Positions 6,693 through 10,377 of a stretch of DNA of 10,377 nt are shown piece by piece (position 1 is the stretch's first letter; each line of letters begins with the position of its first letter). The notes beneath the pieces are model-generated. The model was given only the letters and a program-made list of their open reading frames with translations, had not been told where the DNA came from and ran no database searches. A program made the position numbers and the translations under genes. Origin of the DNA: JAJFTV01 sp036825755 (GTDB lineage Bacteria; Chloroflexota; Anaerolineae; Anaerolineales; Anaerolineaceae); contig DAISXR010000113.1 of the NCBI GenBank assembly GCA_036825755.1, forward strand, positions 1-10,377, written 5' to 3'.

Positions 6693-6870
6693 ACAGGGCG
6701 TTCCAAGAAATTGGAGCAACTCACTGACAAAGGCGAAGAAAGTCAATCCTTATAGGTCGGAAGACAGGGGGAAGGGGTTGAACTGGAGCCTAAGGGAGAT
6801 TAAAGCAGAAGTCCTGATGAAATGAAGATAGTCAATCAGTAATATCATTTTCTATCTTCTGCAGTTTTCA
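6693..6870 (+). ncRNA. Candidate small structured RNA of unknown family
   Basis: This is the sequence downstream of the 6658-6686 promoter. Near the predicted 5' end a 7-bp stem (6700-6706 with 6711-6717, one G-U pair) closes a GAAA tetraloop. At the far end an 8-bp inverted repeat GAAGATAG/CTATCTTC (6824-6831 and 6852-6859) is followed by a short T4 tract. No tmRNA, RNase P, SRP or tRNA consensus could be recognised. The 62-codon frame at 6637-6825 starts upstream of the promoter, has no ribosome binding site and resembles nothing known. The 3' boundary is a guess. Confidence 0.4.
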
Positions 6871-6934
6871 AAAGGTGCGATGAAATCCTGGTCAATAATC
6901 CGAAACGGAGAAAGTATTGACTTAAGTGAGAAGC

Positions 6935-6971
6935 AAAGGTTACTCGGAACCCCTGTACTTTTTTAACCTTT
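6935..6971. repeat. Inverted repeat at the 3' end of hpt
   Basis: AAAGGTTA (6935-6942) and TAACCTTT (6964-6971) are perfect arms around a 21-nt loop. The right arm contains the hpt stop codon. On the plus strand the loop ends in six T. It may help end the convergent transcripts. Confidence 0.4.
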
Positions 6972-7211
6972 TCCGTTTCCGTTGATGATTTGTTCCGCTT
7001 TGAGCAGCCCTACAAAGGGCAGATTGCGGTATTTCTCGCGGTAATCCAGCCCGTACCCCACCACAAATTGATCCGGCAGGTCGAAGCCCTTGTATTTGAC
7101 GGGGATGTCGATCAGGCGTTTGGCGGCCTTGTTGAACAGCACGCATACTTCCAGGCTGGCCGGAAGGCGGGTGCGCAGGTTGCCCAGCAAATAGTTGAGC
7201 GTCAGGCCCGT
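6963..7211 (-). CDS. hpt: Hypoxanthine phosphoribosyltransferase, C-terminal part; 5' part lost in the assembly gap
   Basis: HPRT salvages hypoxanthine and guanine with PRPP to IMP and GMP. The visible 82 residues begin with TGLTLNYLL, the end of the PRPP-binding motif (VxDxxDTGxT in the family), and include KAAKRLIDIPVKYKGFDLP and FVVGYGLDYREKYRNLPFVG, the purine-binding region and the YGLDYxExxRNLP signature. The family is about 180 residues, so about 100 N-terminal residues (300 nt) are missing, more than the 100 N could hold. The sequence right of the gap, which stays open in the hpt frame, does not resemble an HPRT N-terminus, so an open frame drawn through the gap to 7400 is probably an artefact. 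There is no identified promoter. Confidence 0.93.
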   Translation of the reverse strand, partial: TGLTLNYLLGNLRTRLPASLEVCVLFNKAAKRLIDIPVKYKGFDLPDQFVVGYGLDYREKYRNLPFVGLLKAEQIINGNGKG

Positions 7212-7311
7212 NNNNNNNNNNNNNNNNNNNNNNNNNNNNNNNNNNNNNNNNNNNNNNNNNNNNNNNNNNNNNNNNNNNNNNNNNNNNNNNNNNNNNNNNN
7301 NNNNNNNNNNN
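7212..7311. other. Assembly gap, 100 N
   Basis: Exactly 100 undetermined bases interrupt hpt. The round length suggests a placeholder, not a measured distance, and the missing HPRT N-terminus implies a larger real gap or a misjoin. Confidence 0.97.
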
Positions 7312-7452
7312 CCGTAAAAATCAAGTACTTTGGAAAAGGTCTCTTCGGATGGGTGTGAAAATTTCTTCGAAGCGTTTTTTGAACAGGACGACTCGCTCAC
7401 TTTGTCTACTTCCGGTTTTCTTTTGATCGGTACCCATTTATTTTATATCAGC
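7312..7452. other. AT-richer stretch between the gap and the padR promoter, no recognisable gene
   Basis: No frame resembles a known protein. A minus-strand ATG near 7430 gives 38 codons then a stop, without a ribosome binding site. Another minus frame is open into the gap. Composition by eye is poorer in G/C than the flanking genes. It could hold the upstream region of hpt. Confidence 0.5.
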
Positions 7453-7481
7453 TTGACAAAAAAGGAAAGGTATACTATACT
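7453..7481 (+). promoter_or_regulatory. Consensus promoter of the padR-like operon
   Basis: TTGACA (7453-7458), a 17-nt spacer and TATACT (7476-7481) form a nearly ideal sigma70-type promoter. Transcription should start near 7488, leaving about 20 nt before the ATG at 7508. Confidence 0.8.
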
Positions 7482-7496
7482 ATTGGTATAATACCT
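7468..7496. promoter_or_regulatory. Imperfect inverted repeat over the -10, likely PadR operator
   Basis: AGGTAT (7468-7473) and ATACCT (7491-7496) form a 29-bp dyad with two further paired inner positions. It covers the -10 and the predicted start, where a self-repressing PadR protein would bind. Binding is an inference. Confidence 0.5.
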
Positions 7497-7507
7497 TTGG
7501 ATATTTC

Positions 7508-7897
7508 ATGAAAAACAATCCTTCTGCTGCCGATTTGGATTTTTTGCTGGCCAACTGGGAGGCCAACTACAAAAAGGGGCTGCTCAGCTTCTGGATCCTG
7601 CTGCAGCTTCATCAGCGCCCATGTTATCCGCTCGAGATGCGCGAACAGCTAGAACAGCTCAGCCAGGGAAGCATCAGCGCGGAAGAGAACAGCCTGTACC
7701 GGGCGCTGCGGCGCTTTGAAGAGGTGGGCATCGTCTCCAGCCGGTTGGAACCCACCGGGCAGGGACCGGACCGCCGCTACTATCAACTGACTTCCTCCGG
7801 CTTGGATCTGCTGCGGCGGTTCATCCAGCGGAATATTGTCATATTCAGGGCAGCGGGTGTGAGTGAGAAAATCCAGGCGGTACTGGAAAGCGAATAA
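7508..7897 (+). CDS. PadR family transcriptional regulator
   Basis: The 129-residue protein consists almost wholly of a PadR winged helix. KGLLSFWILLQLHQRPCYPLE (23-43) forms the first helices, ENSLYRALRRFEEVGIVSSRL (60-80) the recognition helix and start of the wing, and GPDRRYYQLTSSGLDLLRRF (86-105) the wing hairpin with the family's RRYYxLTxxG pattern. A short C-terminal helix would support dimer formation; the long C-terminal domain of larger PadR proteins is absent. Such proteins usually repress their own operon and a membrane-related partner gene and respond to small hydrophobic ligands. The start has only a weak ribosome binding site (GGAT) but directly follows a consensus promoter. 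The next gene begins 18 bp downstream, so both are one transcript. The ligand is unknown. Confidence 0.9.
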   Translation: MKNNPSAADLDFLLANWEANYKKGLLSFWILLQLHQRPCYPLEMREQLEQLSQGSISAEENSLYRALRRFEEVGIVSSRLEPTGQGPDRRYYQLTSSGLDLLRRFIQRNIVIFRAAGVSEKIQAVLESE

Positions 7898-7915
7898 CCG
7901 GTGAGGAGGCGAACC

Positions 7916-8344
7916 ATGGACAATACGTCCTTTGCCCATCAAAGAGCAATTCTGCGTGATCTGCTGTTGATCCTGGCAGGCGGAGAGGGGGTGCAGCTGC
8001 TGACCTCGCTGGACGGCATTGGATTTTCCACCCTGCCGTACGGCGGACCAAAGGTCTTTTTTGCCTGGTTTGGCCCGTGGCTGGCCCTGCTGGCCGGCAG
8101 CCTGACGATTCTGATCTGGCTGACTCTCAATCGGAGCTGGCGGGATGTCTCTTTCGATGAAAAGAGCGCGCTGCTGTTTGGATACGCAGGTGTTGTGTGG
8201 GCGTGTCTGGCGGCGTTTGTTCTGGAGGTATCCGATTTTCTCAACCTGGCCCACTTCGTCACGGCAGCATTGGGGATTGCCCTGCTGCTGGGGTACGTGG
8301 AATACCGCCGTAGACGCAGCAAACCGCAGGAACTGTTCCCTTAA
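7916..8344 (+). CDS. Small membrane protein of unknown function, partner of the PadR-like regulator
   Basis: I do not recognise the family. The ATG at 7916 follows GAGGAGG (7903-7909) at 6 nt; a GTG at 7901 would overlap this site. The 142-residue product has no obvious signal peptide. Three hydrophobic stretches look like membrane helices: about 47-70 (FFAWFGPWLALLAG onward), 84-104 and 109-128, preceded by a hydrophobic amphipathic segment at 11-30. The C-terminus is basic (RRRRSKPQE, 131-139), which by the positive-inside rule places it in the cytoplasm. Genes following short PadR regulators are often small integral membrane proteins or transporters under PadR control, which fits here. A strong terminator at 8400-8433 ends the unit. 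Confidence 0.8.
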   Translation: MDNTSFAHQRAILRDLLLILAGGEGVQLLTSLDGIGFSTLPYGGPKVFFAWFGPWLALLAGSLTILIWLTLNRSWRDVSFDEKSALLFGYAGVVWACLAAFVLEVSDFLNLAHFVTAALGIALLLGYVEYRRRRSKPQELFP

Positions 8345-8399
8345 TCCCAATGGCAGCACTCGCCTCCCGGCAATCGGCAGGGGTCAACAGAAAATGTGC

Positions 8400-8433
8400 A
8401 ACCGGATCACTGTGATGTGACCCGGTTTTTTTT
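8400..8433 (+). terminator. Strong intrinsic terminator after the padR unit
   Basis: AACCGGATCAC (8400-8410) pairs with GTGACCCGGTT (8417-8427) with one A-C mismatch, around a 6-nt loop, and runs into eight T (8426-8433). It lies 55 bp after the membrane-protein stop. The convergent DinB-family gene ends at 8452, and on that strand only a weak T-tract follows the stem. Confidence 0.88.
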
Positions 8434-8451
8434 CGTTAGGATGCAGCGCGT

Positions 8452-9033
8452 TTATACCCGTGTTTCGATGGCTGCCTTCGATTGACGGATGATTTCTCGG
8501 ATTTGCGGAAGATGATCGTCGGTATGTTTGAGACCCAGCAGAAAACGACCGCGGGCATCTACAATGCCAGCGCTGGCCCACGGGCTGTAGGTGGTCTCAT
8601 AATGCGGCGGATCAGGCCACAGATCCAGACTGGCCAGCAGGAATTTCTGGCTTTGTAAGGTAAGCAGGCGAAGCTGCCGTATGGTGGTCACCTCCTGCCA
8701 GGGCACTTCATGGCGGGAGCGGCCGTGAAATTCAACACCGCGGGCCAACTCGGCGGCCAGGAAAGCTGATTCCTCATTGGAGGCGTTCAGGTGGACGATG
8801 ACGTGCGCGAGCGTCCAGGCGATATGCAGTTCCTCTGCATTGAGCGTGTAGGGGTCTATGGCGCTGGGATCTTCAGGTTGAAAGACCACATCGCGGTCTT
8901 CACAAACCGAAAGCTGATCCAGAATGTATGTGTACACACTCTCCGCTGCTTCACGCAAGTCATCGGGCGTCATGGCCTCAGCCATTCTGACGATGGAGGT
9001 CTTCTTTTGATGAAGAGGCGAAAAATCGAGCAT
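8452..9033 (-). CDS. DinB/YfiT-like family protein, putative metal-dependent enzyme
   Basis: The 193-residue protein fits the DinB four-helix-bundle superfamily, whose members bind a metal with three histidines, one in helix 2 and an HxxxH in the last helix. Here H77 in TLAHVIVHL and H170/H174 in LKHTDDHLPQI occupy these places. Superfamily members include thiol transferases using bacillithiol or mycothiol and many proteins of unknown role; nothing here identifies the substrate. The ATG at 9033 follows AAAGGT at a suitable distance. It stands alone, convergent with the padR unit and divergent from the LD-carboxypeptidase gene. An A/T-rich segment just upstream (TATATATT on the minus strand) could serve as -10, but no matching -35 is convincing. 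Confidence 0.82.
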   Translation of the reverse strand: MLDFSPLHQKKTSIVRMAEAMTPDDLREAAESVYTYILDQLSVCEDRDVVFQPEDPSAIDPYTLNAEELHIAWTLAHVIVHLNASNEESAFLAAELARGVEFHGRSRHEVPWQEVTTIRQLRLLTLQSQKFLLASLDLWPDPPHYETTYSPWASAGIVDARGRFLLGLKHTDDHLPQIREIIRQSKAAIETRV

Positions 9034-9098
9034 GTTTTTTACCTTTTAATATATACTATCCTCAGTGAAACCAATAAAGTTGTAATTCATAATAACCG

Positions 9099-9126
9099 GG
9101 ATTGATCAACTTGTCAAAATCAATCC
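9099..9126. repeat. Inverted repeat upstream of the LD-carboxypeptidase gene
   Basis: GGATTGAT (9099-9106) and ATCAATCC (9119-9126) are perfect 8-nt arms around 12 nt. The left arm overlaps the palindrome TTGATCAA. It lies in the 134-bp divergent intergenic region and could be an operator or leader hairpin. No clear promoter could be fitted to the plus-strand gene. Confidence 0.4.
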
Positions 9127-9167
9127 TGTCAGATCTGGATAACTCACCCCAATCAACGGAGTAAATC

Positions 9168-10145
9168 ATGAACCCTGAAGTATCACTGCTTAAGCCGAAA
9201 CGTCTCAAAGCGGGTGACACCGTGGCATTGGTGGCACCGGCCAGCCCTCAGAACGAAGATGAAGGCATCCGCGCCGCCATCGAAACCGTCGAATCACTGG
9301 GCTTCAAGGTAAAACCCGGCGTCCATCTGTATGAACGCTGGGGATACCTGGCCGGACCAGACCAGCATCGCGCCGCCGATCTGAATGCCGCCTTTGCCGA
9401 CGAGCAGGTGGATGGCATCATCTGTATCGGCGGGGGGTGGGGCTCACCGCGCATTCTGCCGTATTTGCAGATGGACATGATCCGCGCCAACCCCAAGCTG
9501 CTGATGGGTTACAGCGATATCACCGGCCTGCTCAATGGAATCCATAAAAACACCGGGCTGGTCACCTTTCACGGACCCATCGGCGCGCAGACCTTCAGCT
9601 CCTACACGTACAGCGAATTCAAAAAAGTGGTGCTGGACGGGCAAAGCAATGTGCAGTTGGGCACCCCGCCTGTCTTTGAGCCGGCTCCCGGTAAAGTGGA
9701 GAAAGCCAATCGCCTCACGCGCATCCGCGGCGGTAAGGCGCGCGGTCCGCTGGCGGGAGGGAACCTCTCACTCCTGGCGACATTGTGCGGTACACCCTTC
9801 ATGCCGGATCTGGATGGACGCATCCTGTTCATTGAAGAGGTGGGCGAGGCCACCTACCGCGTGGATCGCATGCTGACGCAGTTGTGGCTGGCAGGCGCCC
9901 TGCAAAAATGCGCCGGGATCGTGTTTGGCAAGTTCACCGATTGCAAGACCTCGGCATCGTGGGCCAAACAGCTCACCGTGGAAGAGATCCTGGTGGATCG
10001 CTGCGCGGGGCTGGGTATGCCGGTGCTGAGGGGGTTGATGATCGGGCACATCGAGGATCAAACGACGCTGCCGCTGGGCTGCCAGGCCGAGCTGGATGTG
10101 GACGCCGGCACGCTCACACTGCTGGAAGCAGGAGTAAGTGTTTAG
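9168..10145 (+). CDS. S66 family LD-carboxypeptidase (LdcA/MccF type)
   Basis: S66 serine peptidases cut the L,D bond of murein tetrapeptides during cell-wall recycling (LdcA) or detoxify microcin C-like adenylates (MccF). The 325-residue protein has the N-terminal start KAGDTVALVAPASP (14-27) and GIICIGGGWGSPRILPYL (83-100). The nucleophile is S116 in GYSDIT, and the remaining triad is E223 in FIEEVGE and H294 in IGHIEDQTTLPLG; all three match the P. aeruginosa LdcA triad in order and spacing. There is no signal peptide, so it acts in the cytoplasm. The start has a fair ribosome binding site (ACGGAGT at 9156-9162). It appears monocistronic, ending in heptad repeats that include its stop codon and a hairpin-T6 terminator. 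Microcin immunity is possible but has no contextual support, so recycling is more likely. Confidence 0.92.
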   Translation: MNPEVSLLKPKRLKAGDTVALVAPASPQNEDEGIRAAIETVESLGFKVKPGVHLYERWGYLAGPDQHRAADLNAAFADEQVDGIICIGGGWGSPRILPYLQMDMIRANPKLLMGYSDITGLLNGIHKNTGLVTFHGPIGAQTFSSYTYSEFKKVVLDGQSNVQLGTPPVFEPAPGKVEKANRLTRIRGGKARGPLAGGNLSLLATLCGTPFMPDLDGRILFIEEVGEATYRVDRMLTQLWLAGALQKCAGIVFGKFTDCKTSASWAKQLTVEEILVDRCAGLGMPVLRGLMIGHIEDQTTLPLGCQAELDVDAGTLTLLEAGVSV

Positions 10146-10173
10146 TGTAAAGTGTGTAGTGATGAGTGTGTAG
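10139..10173 (+). repeat. Five degenerate heptad repeats TGNNNAG over the ldc stop codon
   Basis: Consecutive units TGTTTAG, TGTAAAG, TGTGTAG, TGATGAG and TGTGTAG form a 35-bp tandem array. The first unit provides the last bases of the reading frame and its TAG stop (10143-10145). Confidence 0.75.
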
Positions 10174-10205
10174 GTTGGGTTGAAGACGAATGTCTGAAAC
10201 CCAAC
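10174..10205. repeat. Inverted repeat GTTGGGTT/AACCCAAC
   Basis: Perfect 8-nt arms (10174-10181 and 10198-10205) enclose 16 nt. Together with the preceding GTAG it resembles a dispersed intergenic hairpin seen in filamentous bacteria such as Chloroflexota and cyanobacteria; the resemblance is from memory. Confidence 0.55.
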
Positions 10206-10244
10206 AATTCCCGTTTATTCCGTAGGGGAGCACAGCGTGCTCCC
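10200..10244 (+). repeat. Palindromic repeat element, copy 1
   Basis: This 45-bp segment recurs at 10304-10348 with 39 of 45 identical positions. The last 24 bases are identical and contain the hairpin GGGAGCAC-AGC-GTGCTCCC. It looks like a REP-type intergenic element. Confidence 0.75.
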
Positions 10245-10250
10245 TTTTTT
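10226..10250 (+). terminator. Repeat-borne hairpin with T6, likely terminator of the LD-carboxypeptidase gene
   Basis: GGGAGCAC (10226-10233) and GTGCTCCC (10237-10244) form an 8-bp stem with a 3-nt loop, followed by six T. The second copy of the repeat lacks the T-tract. Confidence 0.65.
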
Positions 10251-10255
10251 GCTGA

Positions 10256-10275
10256 CGGTCACTGACCGCCCCTAT
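10256..10275. repeat. Palindrome CGGTCACTGACCG followed by CCCCTAT
   Basis: A perfect 13-bp palindrome (10256-10268) is followed by CCCCTAT, complementary to the TAGGGG at 10223-10228. The two halves could therefore be the outer arms of one larger composite element spanning 10222-10275. Confidence 0.55.
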
Positions 10276-10303
10276 CAATGGTTGACAGATGATCTTCGTT
10301 GAA

Positions 10304-10348
10304 CCCGACATTCTCCGTTTGTTTCGTAGGGGAGCACAGCGTGCTCCC
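10304..10348 (+). repeat. Palindromic repeat element, copy 2
   Basis: This is the second copy of the 45-bp unit, 104 bp downstream of the first and identical in its last 24 bases (10325-10348). It carries the same 8-bp stem but is followed by GATGG instead of T6. Confidence 0.75.
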
Positions 10349-10365
10349 GATGGATTAGATTGAAA

Positions 10366-10377
10366 ATAGGCGCCTAT
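10366..10377. repeat. 12-bp perfect palindrome at the window end
   Basis: ATAGGCGCCTAT is its own reverse complement. It ends exactly at the window edge, so its wider context cannot be judged. Confidence 0.4.

Noticed and set aside
6637..6825. Plus-strand 62-codon frame
   Set aside because: Its start lies upstream of the -10 and the internal ATG at 6684 overlaps TATAAT; no ribosome binding site and no similarity, so an RNA is more likely.
6805..6885. Hammerhead-ribozyme-like pieces: CTGATGA at 6813 with GAAA at 6882 and possible stem GCAGAAG/CTTCTGC
   Set aside because: No stem II closes directly next to CTGATGA, GAAA is outside the candidate closing stem, and no cleavage-site UH fits the required order.
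7212..7400. Open frame joining hpt through the gap to a start at 7400
   Set aside because: The frame passes through 100 N and its right part does not resemble the HPRT N-terminus; continuity is an accident of gap length.
7649..8359. Long minus-strand frame (236 codons) opposite the padR-like and membrane protein genes
   Set aside because: It is composition-driven and opposite two genes with clear ribosome binding site, promoter and family evidence; its translation is Gln/Pro-rich and unlike any known protein.
10200..10348. CRISPR array
   Set aside because: There are only two copies, spaced 104 bp apart and imperfect outside the hairpin, with no spacer-like units or cas genes.

Overview
The window looks like part of a metagenomic or draft scaffold (it contains one 100-N gap) from a moderately GC-rich bacterium. 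Gene style, sigma70-type promoters and the short palindromic repeats at the right end fit Chloroflexota (Anaerolineae-like). That placement is an inference from general resemblance, not from a marker gene.

Layout. Positions 1-6592 are read on the minus strand. First in transcription order comes an APH-fold kinase (5552-6592) that ends in an intrinsic terminator. Next is nicotinate phosphoribosyltransferase pncB (3913-5481) with its own extended -10 promoter, then an AviRa-like rRNA methyltransferase (3107-3868). A separate transcription unit follows: promoter and operator (3005-3061), a FadR-type regulator (2244-2981), glpD (602-2224) and the N-terminal third of an alkyl-DHAP-synthase-like flavoprotein (1-530, cut by the window edge). 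Between 6593 and 6962 lies a non-coding stretch with a near-consensus plus-strand promoter and a GNRA-capped hairpin, which may encode a small RNA. The minus-strand hpt gene (6963-7211) loses its 5' part to the gap. On the right are a plus-strand padR-like regulator with a small membrane protein gene (7508-8344), a strong terminator, a minus-strand DinB-family gene (8452-9033), a plus-strand S66 LD-carboxypeptidase gene (9168-10145), and a block of palindromic and heptad repeats (10139-10377).

How the parts work together. The most coherent module is the left one. The regulator resembles E. coli FadR over its whole length, including the DNA-contact helix and the acyl-CoA-sensing Ser/Trp pair. 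A perfect 17-bp palindrome with the FadR core GGTCnGACC sits just after the predicted transcription start of its own operon. The downstream enzymes interconvert glycerol-3-phosphate and DHAP (GlpD) and belong to the flavoprotein family that makes ether bonds from acyl-DHAP. The module therefore looks like an acyl-CoA-sensing, autoregulated glycerolipid or ether-lipid operon. The pncB and hpt genes are NAD and purine salvage genes, apparently independent of it. The padR/membrane-protein pair looks like a self-regulated two-gene unit.
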